Source: an uncultured Prevotella sp.
Lineage (GTDB): Bacteria; Bacteroidota; Bacteroidia; Bacteroidales; Bacteroidaceae
Direction of reading: 5' to 3'
Length of the DNA: 64,000 nucleotides
Assembly: GCA_937922435.1 (NCBI GenBank)
Contig: CAKZVT010000025.1
Coordinates: 14,706 to 78,705, forward strand
Shown: positions 1 through 9,523 of the stretch, one piece after another
Layout of the letters: the number at the start of each line of letters is the position of its first letter
Numbering within the stretch: the stretch's first letter is position 1
The notes under the pieces: generated by a model
Seen by the model: only the letters and a program-made list of their open reading frames with translations
Database searches by the model: none
Told to the model about the DNA's origin: nothing
Position numbers and translations under genes: made by a program

Positions 1-1
1 A

Positions 2-721
2 CCCACACCGGTGGGCAATCTTGAAGACATGACGCTACGCGCGGTGCGCATACTGCGCGAGGCCGACCTCATACTGGCCGAGGACACACGCACGTCGGGC
101 GTCCTGCTGAAACATTTTGACATAAAGAACCAGCTGATGTCGCACCACAAGTTCAACGAGCACGGCACGTCGGCCTCCATCGTAGAGCGGCTCAAGGCCG
201 GGGCTACGATAGCCCTCATCAGCGACGCCGGCACGCCGGGCATCAGCGACCCGGGCTTCTTCCTCGTGCGCGAGGCCGTAAAAGCAGGCGTAGAGGTGCA
301 GTGCCTGCCGGGGGCTACGGCCTTCGTCCCGGCCATAGTATCGTCAGGACTGCCGTGCGACCGCTTCTGCTTCGAGGGATTCCTGCCACAAAAGAAAGGC
401 CGCGCCACACGCCTTGAAGCATTGAAGGACGAACCGCGCACCATGATATTCTACGAATCGCCATACCGCGTGCTCAAGACATTGCAGCAGCTGGCCGAAC
501 ACTTAGGCGGAGGCCGACGCGCCAGCGCATGCCGCGAGATATCAAAAGTACACGAAGAGAGCGTGCGCGGAACACTCGACGAACTTATAACCCACTTCAA
601 GGAGACAGAACCTCGCGGCGAGTTTGTCATCATAGTCGAGGGAACGGGCGAACAACGGGCAAGCGCCGCAAAGCGAAACGCCGGACATGAAAGGAACAAC
701 GTAAAAAAGGAACAAATATGA
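2..721 (+). CDS. rsmI: 16S rRNA (cytidine-2'-O)-methyltransferase RsmI, 5' end cut by the window
   Basis: RsmI uses S-adenosylmethionine to methylate the 2'-O of C1402 of 16S rRNA. The frame is open from base 2 and reads PTPVGNLEDMTLRA, which is the usual RsmI N-terminus, so only about the first ten residues are missing. The GTG at 11 is an internal valine, not a start. The family motif DAGTPGISDPG follows, and then the SAM-pocket segment with GATAFVPAIVSSGLP. About 239 codons are present, close to the full family length. The stop TGA overlaps the ATG of the next gene by 4 bp (ATGA at 718-721), which suggests translational coupling with the lipoprotein gene downstream. Identification is very secure. 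Confidence 0.96.
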   Translation, partial: PTPVGNLEDMTLRAVRILREADLILAEDTRTSGVLLKHFDIKNQLMSHHKFNEHGTSASIVERLKAGATIALISDAGTPGISDPGFFLVREAVKAGVEVQCLPGATAFVPAIVSSGLPCDRFCFEGFLPQKKGRATRLEALKDEPRTMIFYESPYRVLKTLQQLAEHLGGGRRASACREISKVHEESVRGTLDELITHFKETEPRGEFVIIVEGTGEQRASAAKRNAGHERNNVKKEQI

Positions 722-1566
722 AAAAGGTATTATTATTCGCACTTTGCCTATTTACACTGGCATCATGCAACAACGGCAAATCTTCATCCGACCAGTCGGA
801 AAACAGCCAAAGGGACTCTTTGCAAAGGATAATAGAGCAGAGAGACAATGAAATCAACGACATGATGGGCATCCTCAACGAAGTGGAAGAGGGATTCCGC
901 CTCATCAACGAAGCTGAAAACCGCGTCAGCGTGGCACGCAACGGCGAAGGAGCCAGCCGCCAGCAGCAAATACGCGAGAACATACAATTCATCCAGCAGC
1001 GCATGGCCGAGAACCGAGACCTCATAGCCAAGCTGCGCAACCAGGTGAAGAACGGCAGCATCAAGAGCGAACAACTGCAAAAAACCATCGAGAACCTGAC
1101 AAAGCAGCTGGAGGAAAAAGACCACCAAATAAAGGACCTCTACGCACAGCTCGAAGCCAAGGACATACACATAGAGGAGCTGCAGAACACCACCAACACG
1201 CTTACAAAGAACGTTAACACCCTGCAAGACGACAACGCCCAAAAGGCCAACACTATCAACACGCAGGACAAGCAGCTCAACACGGCATGGTATGTGTTCG
1301 GCACAAAGAAGGAACTCAAGGAGCAGAACATTCTCGTAAAGGGCAAAGTGCTCCAGGGAAACTTCAACAAAAACTACTTCACAAAAGTAGACATACGCTC
1401 GCTCAAGGCCATCAAGCTGTACTCGAAGTCGGCCAAACTGCTCACCATGCACCCCTCAAGCAGCTACAAGCTGGAGCGTGACGCACAAGAGCAGTACGTG
1501 CTCAACATCACCAATCCGCAACTGTTCTGGAGCACGAGCAAGTATCTCGTAGTACAGGTAAAGTAA
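718..1566 (+). CDS. Coiled-coil lipoprotein of unknown function
   Basis: This is a 282-residue protein with a lipoprotein signal (lipobox LASC, Cys17) followed by a Ser/Asp/Asn-rich stretch. A long charged helical region (about residues 30-185) has the heptad pattern of a coiled coil. The C-terminal 90 residues form a more globular segment that starts near LNTAWYVFGTKKEL. Proteins of this build occur in Bacteroidales, and some are named after a collagen-binding adhesin (Cbp1 family). I recall that name but cannot test it here, and adhesin activity is not demonstrated by the sequence. The start is fixed by the signal peptide and by the ATGA overlap with rsmI. The protein is probably anchored in the periplasm or outer membrane. 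Confidence 0.85.
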   Translation: MKKVLLFALCLFTLASCNNGKSSSDQSENSQRDSLQRIIEQRDNEINDMMGILNEVEEGFRLINEAENRVSVARNGEGASRQQQIRENIQFIQQRMAENRDLIAKLRNQVKNGSIKSEQLQKTIENLTKQLEEKDHQIKDLYAQLEAKDIHIEELQNTTNTLTKNVNTLQDDNAQKANTINTQDKQLNTAWYVFGTKKELKEQNILVKGKVLQGNFNKNYFTKVDIRSLKAIKLYSKSAKLLTMHPSSSYKLERDAQEQYVLNITNPQLFWSTSKYLVVQVK

Positions 1567-1613
1567 CATGAACATGCAGGCACGCACATTCCGATGCGCG
1601 CAAGGCTTACAAT

Positions 1614-1663
1614 AAAGCGATAGTCCCCGGAAGTTTGAACAAACCTCCGGGGACTATCGCTTT
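1614..1663. terminator. Bidirectional intrinsic terminator between lipoprotein gene and trxA
   Basis: An 18-bp perfect inverted repeat (arms 1614-1631 and 1646-1663) with a G/C-rich core and A/T tails on both sides. It lies between two convergent genes (stops at 1566 and 1680), so it can end transcription from both sides. Confidence 0.9.
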
Positions 1664-1679
1664 TACCCAAGCGCCCTTA

Positions 1680-2003
1680 TTACAGCAGGGCGTCGAACTT
1701 CTTTTGCAAGTTTGCCTTCGTCGTAGCACCCACGAACTTGTCAACCACCTGGCCGTCCTTGAAGAACAGGATGGTAGGAATGTTCCTAATGCCGTACTCC
1801 ATGGCGATGTCGTCGTTCTCCTCGACGTCGCATTTGCCCACAACGAGCTTGCCTTCATACTCTGCGGCCAGCTCTTCTATGATGGGGGCGATGGCCTTGC
1901 AAGGGCCACACCATGTAGCCCAGAAGTCAACTACCAACGGCTTGTCGCCGCTCTTCAAGCTCTCGAAGTTCTCTGTCGTGATTTTTACTTCCATTGTTTC
2001 CAT
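1680..2003 (-). CDS. trxA: Thioredoxin
   Basis: A 107-residue cytoplasmic thiol-disulfide reductant. The active site WCGPC is at residues 31-35 and is preceded by VVDFWAT. The cis-proline is Pro76 in RNIPTIL. The length is that of classical TrxA and there is no signal peptide, so this is the cytosolic form. Two ATG codons, three codons apart (2003 and 1994), can serve as start. The gene lies 153 bp downstream of dnaE on the same strand and no promoter of the local type was found between them, so read-through from dnaE is possible. The gap is filled by an A/T-rich inverted repeat. Confidence 0.96.
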   Translation of the reverse strand: METMEVKITTENFESLKSGDKPLVVDFWATWCGPCKAIAPIIEELAAEYEGKLVVGKCDVEENDDIAMEYGIRNIPTILFFKDGQVVDKFVGATTKANLQKKFDALL

Positions 2004-2064
2004 CTTTTACGTTAATAAAATATTTCCTCTCATTATACGGACAACAAACAGCGTGCCAATAATC

Positions 2065-2158
2065 AATGCATAATTCACAATGCACAATTCATAATCGGGG
2101 CATACGCCACACACCTTCCGGCAGGCAATTATGAATTATGCATTGTGCATTATGAATT
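2065..2158. repeat. A/T-rich inverted repeat (ATTCATAA family), copy 1
   Basis: Left arm 2065-2095 and right arm about 2127-2158 are near-perfect inverted copies built from AATTCATAAT and AATGCACAAT units. The centre contains GGGCATACGCCA, which also occurs in the centre of the related block at 50263-50415. The element begins directly at the dnaE stop codon (2157-2159). Confidence 0.85.
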
Positions 2159-5100
2159 AATTTATCTTGTACCCCAGCGCCTCGCTGTCCTTTATGAACG
2201 ATATCAGCTTGCGGCATACGTCAACTTTGCCTGCCTTGCTGTACAGCGTGAAGGGGCGGCTCGACTCGCCGTCGTGCACTGAAAAGTGCAGCATGGTGCT
2301 GCCGGAACAGTCCTTTATCACCGTGACAAGGTCTGACACGGTGGTGTCGTCAATCTTTCCTGCGTCCACAGTGATGGTCAGCCGCTCTATCATCTTGTCC
2401 TTGGCGGTCTGCAGATACTGTATGTCGGTGACGCGCATCTCCATCATGTCGCTTCCGCGGAAACGCTGCACGAACTGCGCCTTGACAAGGACGGTGCAGC
2501 CCTCTACGAGCATTCCCTTCCACTTGCCCCACTCTTCACCGAAGAAAGCCAGCTCGCCAGAGCCTTCAAAGTCCTCTATGGTGACGAAGCCGCACGGCTT
2601 GCCGGTCTTCGTAAACTTGCTCTTCACCATGGTGACGATGCCACCCAGGAGCACTTCCTGCTTCTTTTGCAGTTCGAGTTTGTCGGCTAGCTCGGAGCAA
2701 TGTGTGTTGCACATGTCCTTGAGTATCACCTCGTAGTCGTCCAACGGATGGGCGGAAAGGTATATGCCGACAAGGTCTCGCTCGCGGTTCAGCTTCTCAA
2801 TGCTGCTCCACGTCTCGCCTACGGGTATGGGAGGCGTGGCTATGTCAACATCGTCAATCCCCCCGAAGAGAGAGTTCTGCGCCGCATTCTTCTCCTGTTG
2901 GTACAGCTGTCCGTAACGGACGAGCGTGTCAAGGAACACGTCGCCCTTGGCGTTACGCCCGAAATAGTCCTCGCGCCTAATCTTGAAGCTGTCGAAACCG
3001 CCGCTAAGCACCAGACTTTCAAAACACTTGCGGTTGCAGGCTGCAAGGTTGACGCGCTGTGCCAGGTCGAACACATCCTTGTAAGGACCGTTCTTCTCGC
3101 GCTCTTCTATTATTGCCTCGGCCGCCGCAGTGCCCATGCCTTTGATGGCGGCGAGGCCGAAGCGGATAGCTCCCTGCTTGTTGACGCTGAACTTCTGCCG
3201 GCTCTCGTTCACGTCGGGGCCGAGCGTCTTTATGCCCATGGCCTTGCATTCGTCCATGAGCTTGGTTATTTCGTTTATGTTGGTGACGTTGCGGCTCATG
3301 TTGGCGGCCATGTATTCGGCCGGATAATGCGCCTTGAGGTACGCCGTCTGGTATGCCACCCACGAGTAACACGTAGCGTGGCTCTTGTTGAACGCGTAGC
3401 TGGCAAACTTCTTCCAGTCCTCCCATATTTTGTGCAACGTCTCGTGCTTGTAGCCGTTCTTCTCGCCGCCCTCGTAGAAAAGACCTTCCAAGTGGTTCAT
3501 CTTCTCGATTTGCTTCTTGCCCATCGCCTTGCGCAGGGTGTCGCTCTGACCGCGCGTGAAGCCTGCCAGCTGGCGGCTAAGGAGCATGACCTGCTCCTGG
3601 TAGACGGTTATTCCGTAAGTGTCCTTGAGGTATTTCTCCATGCAAGGAATGTCATACGTGATTTTCGACGGGTCGCGCTTGCGCTCGATGAACTGCGGAA
3701 TGTAGTCCATAGGCCCCGGGCGGTAGAGGGCGTTCATGGCTATAAGGTCCTCGAATACGGTAGGATGCAGCTCGCGAAGATACTTCTGCATGCCGGCCGA
3801 CTCAAACTGGAACGTGCCTATTGTGCGGCCTTCGCTGTACAGTTTATATGTCTCCGGGTCGTCTATGGGTATGGTGTCAAGGTCGATTACCTTGCCAGTG
3901 GTGAGGCGGATGTTCTCCACCGCCTCTTTAAGTATGGACAAAGTCTTCAGCCCGAGGAAGTCCATCTTGATTAGTCCGGTCTCCTCGATGACGCTGCCTT
4001 CATACTGCGTGCAGAGCAACTTGTGGCCTGTCTCCTTGTCATCGGCGGTGGAAACGGGCACCCAGTCGCTTATAGGGTCGCGGCAAATGATTGTTCCGCA
4101 GGCGTGTATGCCGGTGTTCCTCACGTTGCCCTCAAGCATCTTGGCGTACTCTATAGTCTCGTGCAGGCGCGGGTCGGGCGAAGCCTCGGCCTCGCGCAGC
4201 TCCGGCACGCACTTGATTGCGTTCGTAAGGTTCATCTTAAGGCCGTCGGGCAGGCGGTCGGGAATGGCCTTGCAGAGGCGGTTCGACTCTTCGAGGGGCA
4301 GCTTCTCCACGCGCGCCACGTCCTTGATGGCCAACTTTGTGGCCATAGTGCCGTATGTTATGATGTGCGCCACCTTGTCGGCGCCGTACTTTTCAGTCAC
4401 CCAGTCGAGCACCTTTCCGCGCCCGTCGTCGTCGAAGTCGGTATCGATATCGGGCAACGAGATACGGTCGGGGTTAAGAAAACGCTCGAACAGCAGGTCG
4501 TACTTTATCGGGTCTATTTTCGTTATGCCAAGGCAGTAAGCCACGACAGAGCCTGCCGCGCTGCCACGTCCCGGCCCAACCATGACTCCGAGCTGGTCGC
4601 GCGCGGAGTTGATGAAGTCTTGCACTATGAGGAAGTAGCCCGGGAAACCCATCGTCTTCATGATGTAAAGCTCGAAGTTGACGCGCTCCTTTACCTCGTC
4701 AGACAACGGGTCGCCATATAACTTTTTGGCTCCTTCGTAGGCGAGCTTTGCCAGATAGTCGGCCTCGAACTTTATCCGGTATATTTTGTCGTAGCCTCCG
4801 AGCTTCTTGATTTTCTTCTCCCCTTCCTCGCGCGAGAGCACAACGTTGCCGTTCTCGTCCTGCGTGAACTCGTCATAAAGCTGCTCCTCGGTGAACTTGC
4901 GGCGGTATTCCTCCTCCGTGCCAAACTCCTCCGGGATGGGAAAAAACGGCATGATGGGGGCATGGTCTATGCTGTACATCTCCACCTTGTCAAGCACTTC
5001 GCACGTATTTGCCAGCGCCTCGGGCACGTCGGCAAACACCTCGTTCATCTCCTCGCGCGTCTTAAACCACTCCTGCTTGGAGTAAAGCATGCGGTTGGGG

Positions 5101-5861
5101 TCGTCCAAATCCTTGTTGGTAGACAGGCACAAGAGGCGGTCGTGAGCCTCGGCGTTCTCCTCGTCAACGAAGTGGCAGTCGTTGGTACATACCAGTTTAA
5201 CGTCGTACTTGGCGGCCAGCTTCATCAGTACCTTGTTGGCTTTCTGCTGCAAGGGGTACGTCTCGCGGTTGGCGCGTATGTGCGGGTCCTTTACCTGATG
5301 GCGCTGAAGCTCCAGATAATAGTCGTCGCCGAATACGCGCTTGTACCACTGCACGGCCTCCTCCGCCCCCTCGATGTCGCCCTTCAGTATTTTGGCAGGC
5401 ACCTCGCCGGCTATGCACGCCGAGCAGACGATGAGTCCCTCGTGGTACGTCTCAAGGTCGGCGCGGTCGGTACGGGGGCGCATGTAGAAGCCGTCAACCC
5501 ACGCACGGCTGACTAATTTGATAAGGTTCTTGTATCCCTTGTAGTTCTTCGCCAGCACAATCAGGTGGTAACCGCCCTGGTCACCATGCTCTTTCACCTT
5601 GTCTTCCTTGGTGTGCCGAGCCACGTACATCTCACAGCCCAGTATTGGCTTGAACTCCGGCTTGCCCTGTTCTTTCAGCTCCCCGTTCTTCTTCTTGCAG
5701 TAGTTGAAAAACTCCTTTATGCCCATCATGTTGCCATGGTCGGTCACAGCCATGCCGCGCATGCCGTCGGCGATGGCCTTGTCGACGAGCTTCTTTACAC
5801 TGGCCTGCCCGTCGAGGATGCTGTAATAAGTATGTACGTGAAGGTGGACGAAATCTTGCAT
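2157..5861 (-). CDS. dnaE: DNA polymerase III alpha subunit DnaE
   Basis: Catalytic subunit of the replicative polymerase, about 1234 residues. The start at 5861 gives the family N-terminus MQDFVHLHVHTYYSILDG. An upstream GTG/ATG-type extension of 32 residues is possible but would precede the conserved start and run toward the promoter. An N-terminal PHP domain has HVHTYYS near residue 8, DHGNMMG near 41 and further His/Asp clusters (CTNDCHF near 225). The C-family palm carries the catalytic aspartates in PDIDTD (Asp471, Asp473) after GPGRGSAAGS. A tandem helix-hairpin-helix region and an OB-fold (LLGGIVTMVKSKFTKTGKP) follow toward the C-terminus. It has its own promoter at 5894-5901. Confidence 0.97.
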   Translation of the reverse strand: MQDFVHLHVHTYYSILDGQASVKKLVDKAIADGMRGMAVTDHGNMMGIKEFFNYCKKKNGELKEQGKPEFKPILGCEMYVARHTKEDKVKEHGDQGGYHLIVLAKNYKGYKNLIKLVSRAWVDGFYMRPRTDRADLETYHEGLIVCSACIAGEVPAKILKGDIEGAEEAVQWYKRVFGDDYYLELQRHQVKDPHIRANRETYPLQQKANKVLMKLAAKYDVKLVCTNDCHFVDEENAEAHDRLLCLSTNKDLDDPNRMLYSKQEWFKTREEMNEVFADVPEALANTCEVLDKVEMYSIDHAPIMPFFPIPEEFGTEEEYRRKFTEEQLYDEFTQDENGNVVLSREEGEKKIKKLGGYDKIYRIKFEADYLAKLAYEGAKKLYGDPLSDEVKERVNFELYIMKTMGFPGYFLIVQDFINSARDQLGVMVGPGRGSAAGSVVAYCLGITKIDPIKYDLLFERFLNPDRISLPDIDTDFDDDGRGKVLDWVTEKYGADKVAHIITYGTMATKLAIKDVARVEKLPLEESNRLCKAIPDRLPDGLKMNLTNAIKCVPELREAEASPDPRLHETIEYAKMLEGNVRNTGIHACGTIICRDPISDWVPVSTADDKETGHKLLCTQYEGSVIEETGLIKMDFLGLKTLSILKEAVENIRLTTGKVIDLDTIPIDDPETYKLYSEGRTIGTFQFESAGMQKYLRELHPTVFEDLIAMNALYRPGPMDYIPQFIERKRDPSKITYDIPCMEKYLKDTYGITVYQEQVMLLSRQLAGFTRGQSDTLRKAMGKKQIEKMNHLEGLFYEGGEKNGYKHETLHKIWEDWKKFASYAFNKSHATCYSWVAYQTAYLKAHYPAEYMAANMSRNVTNINEITKLMDECKAMGIKTLGPDVNESRQKFSVNKQGAIRFGLAAIKGMGTAAAEAIIEEREKNGPYKDVFDLAQRVNLAACNRKCFESLVLSGGFDSFKIRREDYFGRNAKGDVFLDTLVRYGQLYQQEKNAAQNSLFGGIDDVDIATPPIPVGETWSSIEKLNRERDLVGIYLSAHPLDDYEVILKDMCNTHCSELADKLELQKKQEVLLGGIVTMVKSKFTKTGKPCGFVTIEDFEGSGELAFFGEEWGKWKGMLVEGCTVLVKAQFVQRFRGSDMMEMRVTDIQYLQTAKDKMIERLTITVDAGKIDDTTVSDLVTVIKDCSGSTMLHFSVHDGESSRPFTLYSKAGKVDVCRKLISFIKDSEALGYKIN

Positions 5862-5893
5862 GGCTTTTCTCCGTAGTATCTCCGTTGGAGCGT

Positions 5894-5923
5894 CAAAGTT
5901 AAGGCGAAAAAACGAGACCGCCA
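5894..5923 (-). promoter_or_regulatory. Bacteroidetes-type promoter for dnaE
   Basis: On the minus strand TAACTTTG (5894-5901) is preceded, 20 bp upstream, by TTG (5922-5924). This is the -7/-33 pattern of the primary sigma factor of Bacteroidetes. It predicts a short leader ending at the dnaE ATG at 5861. Confidence 0.75.
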
Positions 5924-6085
5924 AAATATTGGCCTTAAAAAACCTTTGCACTGACAAACAGTCACACTCCGCCCTGCGGCTGGCAGACGCCCGGGCTGCA
6001 GAACGCCATCCATTAAGAAGCCACAGTCCTGCATCCGTAATTCATTGGAGCACAACACGTTACACCACACTCCACGAACAGCCAT

Positions 6086-6170
6086 GCAAAAGGTGGCCTT
6101 TTAGCTTGTAAAAGGCCACCTTTTGCACGGTGAAAGACGGCCTTTCGCGATGCGAAAGGCCGTCGATTGG
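6086..6170. repeat. AAAAGGCC palindrome array, block A
   Basis: Four near-palindromic 15-mers (AAAAGGTGGCCTTTT, AAAAGGCCACCTTTT, GAAAGACGGCCTTTC, GAAAGGCCGTC) are spaced about 20-21 bp. The block lies between dnaE and the end of the beta-helix gene. Together with short unassigned sequence it fills the 339-bp gap 5862-6200. Confidence 0.85.
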
Positions 6171-6200
6171 AAAACAACCGATATGCAGGCGCACTGCCAA

Positions 6201-9029
6201 CTACTTGACGTCGCTGCCTGTTATCCGTCCCGGCTTGTCGCTGACGGGACGCAGGGGCGAGGCGTAGAAGTTGTTGGTAAGTTCGATAAGGTTGCCGCCC
6301 TGCCGCAGGCGGGCGTATGTGGCGTTGCCGCCGGGAGCGGAGTGCGACGGCATGGGCCGTGCGAAATACGTTGTATAGACATGTGCCTGGCCGCCGCCAA
6401 CGTCGATGGTTGGCGCACCGCAGCTGGCGAAGTTGGCCTGTTGCAGGCGCAGCGTGCCGTTGTTGACTATTGCCCCAATGACAGGACTGCCCCAAAAGGC
6501 GCTGTTGTAAAGCGTCAGCCGCGCATTGGGATGTACCTTCTGCGTGCCTGCCTCGCCGCCCATCAGCACGTAAGAGCGCACGGGCTGCTCCTTGATATGG
6601 GTGTTGACAAGCTCGGAGTTGATGGCCGTGATTTCGGTATCCTTGCCGGCATCCTCGACGAACAGCGAGAACGTGCAGCCGTCAGAGCCGTGGCCTACCA
6701 TGGTAATATGCCCGGGAACGTTGCCCGTTACGGCATCTTTCAGGAAGTGGATGCCGTAGATTGAGCCGTACACGAAGTTGTTGAATATGGTCTGTTCCCT
6801 AACGTCGGCGAACTTCAAGGCACTGCAGTTGGACTGCACGAAGCGCGTCATCTGCAAGTCTGGATAACCCTGGCCGCCACGCGGCAGACGCGAACCGTAA
6901 TGCGGATTGAACTGCATGTTGCGGATAAAGCCGCCCTCTGCTCCGCCGCCTACCCAGATGCCGGCGCGCAGGAGCACGCCTGCGAAGTAGTCGACGTAAT
7001 GTCCGCTGGTGTCGTAAGACGCGAGGTCGATGCCCTTGTCGCCCATTGCCACGGTCACGTTGACTACGTAGACCTTAGGGCCTTGCCCCTGGATGAGGAA
7101 CGGAGTGCGGCGCGGATTGAGCCTGTCGAACCCGTCCGACGCTATGTTGAGCTGGGCAATGGTGAGTCCGTTAAGCCCGGCGTTCTCTTCAAGCTGTATG
7201 AGCGAAGCGCCTTTCTCGCCTTCCGTGCCGCCGTCATAGTTGGTGAACAGGGTCGTGCCTCCGCCCTGGGTGTGGTGCTGCACGTCCCAACTGCCGCGCA
7301 ACTCTACGCCCGACGGCACCCGTATGGGCTGCTCCACGAGGTAGCGTCCTGCCGGGAGATAGAGCGTTCCGCCGCCTGCACGCTTCACGTCGTCGAGCAA
7401 CGCTTGCAGGCGCGACGACACATCGACTGTAGGCACATCGTTGTTGTACCCCTTGGCGCAGGGCAGCTCGGCGCGGATGACGGCATCCGACGACGGACGC
7501 GGACGCTCGGCAATGTCGGTCTTGACATCGGCCGGCATCGGCGTGAACTCATACTTGCGGTCGTTGACCACCTCCACCTTGGCCGAACGGCTCTTGTCGG
7601 CCACTTGCAGCTTGCCGCCGTAGCCGGAGTTGACGGCCTTAAGCACACCAGCATCCGTCCCGAGGTAGACGTGGCCGCCAGCCTTGGCGAAGCCGCACTG
7701 CGTAAACAGGGCGTTGCCGCTGTTCATACGGACGGCATAGTCGCCGTAATCGGCGAACGAACAGTTCTCGAACGACACCACGCCACCGCCGCCGTCACTG
7801 ACCACCGGGCCGGTGAAGCTGACACCGTTGAACTGCACCGACGTGCGGAAATCCTTGTAGAAGTAAGCCGCATTGCCGCCTTCGGCAGCACCGAAGGACG
7901 AGTTTGAAATGAGAAGTCCGTAGGGATTGACGCCCTCAACGTAAAGACCGTTCACGCAGTCGTCAATGTGTATGCCGTAGAACTGCGCGTTAGGCGTGTC
8001 TGAATAGCCCGGTTCGCGGCCTACCCACATGCCGGTGTTGTAACCGCTCACGTCAAGGTAGGACACATATTCCCAGTCGGAGCGGTGCATGCGGTAGCCC
8101 GTGCCGTGCTTCTTTGTGTACGCACGAGCCTTGGACGGCGACGGTGCGCCTGCCAGACCCGACTCCGCCCAGTAACGGGGGCTGATTTTCACGTTCTCTA
8201 TACGCCCTATGTCGGTGCATACGTGCACCTCGACGCCGGTGTTGAGAGCCGTGATGTAGCAGTTGAGCAGGTAGTGAAGCTCGCTCGGAGCGGAATAAAA
8301 GCCGTTGTAAGAGTTGACGAGCGTGACGTTCTCCAAAGTGGCGCAGTCGCCTCCGCTCTGGAACAATGTCCAGGGATAAGGCTTAACGTCGTCTATTTCT
8401 TGCTCGGGATACCATATTGAGAGGTTGCGCACGCCGGTGCTGGCCGTCATCTCAATGAAGCGGTCGGCTATGCTGGTGTATGTCGTATGCAGGGCGTTGC
8501 CGGCCTGGGGGTCGTTCCACCAGCTCTCCACCGCGCCGTCATGGTTGGGCGCGTCCTTGCCGGTGCGCACCTCGAGCACGGTGCCCTTCACCTTGCCGCC
8601 GTGCCGTTCAGGGTCGGCCCAGTCGCCGCGCAGCTGCACGCCGGGCGGCAGCCGCAGCACGTACTGGTAGCTGAAATCCTTTGACTCCTCGTCCTGGCCG
8701 CGGCGCACGCGCACCTTCTTGTAACCGGTCTGCGTGCTACGGAACTCGTAATTGCCTGCCGGGACGTACACCACGCCGCCACCATCGCGGTAAGCGGCGT
8801 CGATGGCGGCCTGGAAGGCTGCACGGTTGTCGAAGCCGGGCTCGGCCTTCGCGCCGTAGTCGGTGACGATGTAATCTGAAACCACCCAGTCTTTGGCCGG
8901 GTAGACGGTCTTGATGCTGCGCCCTACCGCATCGGATGAAGCGCAGGCCGTACCGCAATGAAGCAGCACAACGGAGGCAGCGGCCATCACCACAGACTTT
9001 AGCGAAACTATGTTTCTGTACTTTGCCAT
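6201..9029 (-). CDS. Exported double beta-helix protein (pectate-lyase fold), putative polysaccharide-degrading enzyme
   Basis: A 942-residue protein with an N-terminal signal sequence (cleavage or lipidation near residue 29; the lipobox is not canonical). It has two copies of the domain that starts right-handed beta-helix enzymes: about residues 55-110 (GGGVVYVPAGNYEF, then LPPGVQLRGDW) and about 540-585 (GGGTLYLPAGRYLVEQP, then VPSGVELRGSW). Each is followed by several hundred residues of short beta-helix-like repeats. This is the pectate-lyase superfamily N-terminal module. The real substrate and even catalysis are not evident from motifs. It lies at the distal end of the SusC/SusD locus but has its own promoter 230 bp upstream, so it can be expressed separately. 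Confidence 0.85.
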   Translation of the reverse strand: MAKYRNIVSLKSVVMAAASVVLLHCGTACASSDAVGRSIKTVYPAKDWVVSDYIVTDYGAKAEPGFDNRAAFQAAIDAAYRDGGGVVYVPAGNYEFRSTQTGYKKVRVRRGQDEESKDFSYQYVLRLPPGVQLRGDWADPERHGGKVKGTVLEVRTGKDAPNHDGAVESWWNDPQAGNALHTTYTSIADRFIEMTASTGVRNLSIWYPEQEIDDVKPYPWTLFQSGGDCATLENVTLVNSYNGFYSAPSELHYLLNCYITALNTGVEVHVCTDIGRIENVKISPRYWAESGLAGAPSPSKARAYTKKHGTGYRMHRSDWEYVSYLDVSGYNTGMWVGREPGYSDTPNAQFYGIHIDDCVNGLYVEGVNPYGLLISNSSFGAAEGGNAAYFYKDFRTSVQFNGVSFTGPVVSDGGGGVVSFENCSFADYGDYAVRMNSGNALFTQCGFAKAGGHVYLGTDAGVLKAVNSGYGGKLQVADKSRSAKVEVVNDRKYEFTPMPADVKTDIAERPRPSSDAVIRAELPCAKGYNNDVPTVDVSSRLQALLDDVKRAGGGTLYLPAGRYLVEQPIRVPSGVELRGSWDVQHHTQGGGTTLFTNYDGGTEGEKGASLIQLEENAGLNGLTIAQLNIASDGFDRLNPRRTPFLIQGQGPKVYVVNVTVAMGDKGIDLASYDTSGHYVDYFAGVLLRAGIWVGGGAEGGFIRNMQFNPHYGSRLPRGGQGYPDLQMTRFVQSNCSALKFADVREQTIFNNFVYGSIYGIHFLKDAVTGNVPGHITMVGHGSDGCTFSLFVEDAGKDTEITAINSELVNTHIKEQPVRSYVLMGGEAGTQKVHPNARLTLYNSAFWGSPVIGAIVNNGTLRLQQANFASCGAPTIDVGGGQAHVYTTYFARPMPSHSAPGGNATYARLRQGGNLIELTNNFYASPLRPVSDKPGRITGSDVK

Positions 9030-9265
9030 AATGAAATTAAGGTATTAGTTAAAGACAAACCAAACTCGGAGGGACGGCAGACGGCGGCCACGGCAAAGGC
9101 CGTTGCGGCATTGCCTTAGGCACACAGCCCCCTTGGAGGCACGGCGGAGCACGCCCTCGTCAGTGTGTTGAGTATAAGTGTGGTGACAGCCCTGCAAGCC
9201 TGCGGCGGCGTTTTGAAGCCGTGCGCCGCTTGACGGGGCGGTATGGATTAGTGTGTTTGGTACCG

Positions 9266-9296
9266 CAAAGGTAAGGCTAAAAAACGGAACGGCCAA
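9266..9296 (-). promoter_or_regulatory. Promoter of the beta-helix gene
   Basis: TACCTTTG (9266-9273, minus strand) with TTG 20 bp upstream (9294-9296). The predicted start lies near 9259, which leaves a leader of about 230 nt before the ATG at 9029. The 494-bp gap 9030-9523 holds this promoter, the leader and repeat block B. Confidence 0.75.
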
Positions 9297-9426
9297 GAGG
9301 ATGGCATACATATATCTAAAATTTAACCTTTCAATACAGTATTTTCACCGCTTGCGGACAGCCGCCAGGCAGCCCGTGGCGGGCGCAGGCACGGCAAGGC
9401 GTGCAAACGCCTGAAACAGGGCGGTT

Positions 9427-9512
9427 TGCAAAAGGCCGTCTTTCACCTTGCAAAAGATGGCCTTTTGCAGGCCGAAAGACGGTCTTTTGCATCGCGATTG
9501 ACGGTCTTTTAC
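9427..9512. repeat. AAAAGGCC palindrome array, block B
   Basis: Four units of the same 15-mer family, about 21 bp apart: CAAAAGGCCGTCTTTC, CAAAAGATGGCCTTTTG, CGAAAGACGGTCTTTTG and a degenerate TGACGGTCTTTTAC. The block ends 11 bp before the stop codon of the glycosidase gene. Confidence 0.85.
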
Positions 9513-9523
9513 AAAACCGCCGC

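Noticed and set aside
11..13. GTG at base 11 as start of rsmI
   Set aside because: The preceding in-frame codons encode PTP, as in the conserved RsmI N-terminus; the gene runs in from outside the window.
6086..6170. Palindrome blocks as possible CRISPR arrays
   Set aside because: Units are about 15 bp, self-complementary, differ from each other, are separated by only 5-6 bp, and no cas gene is present.
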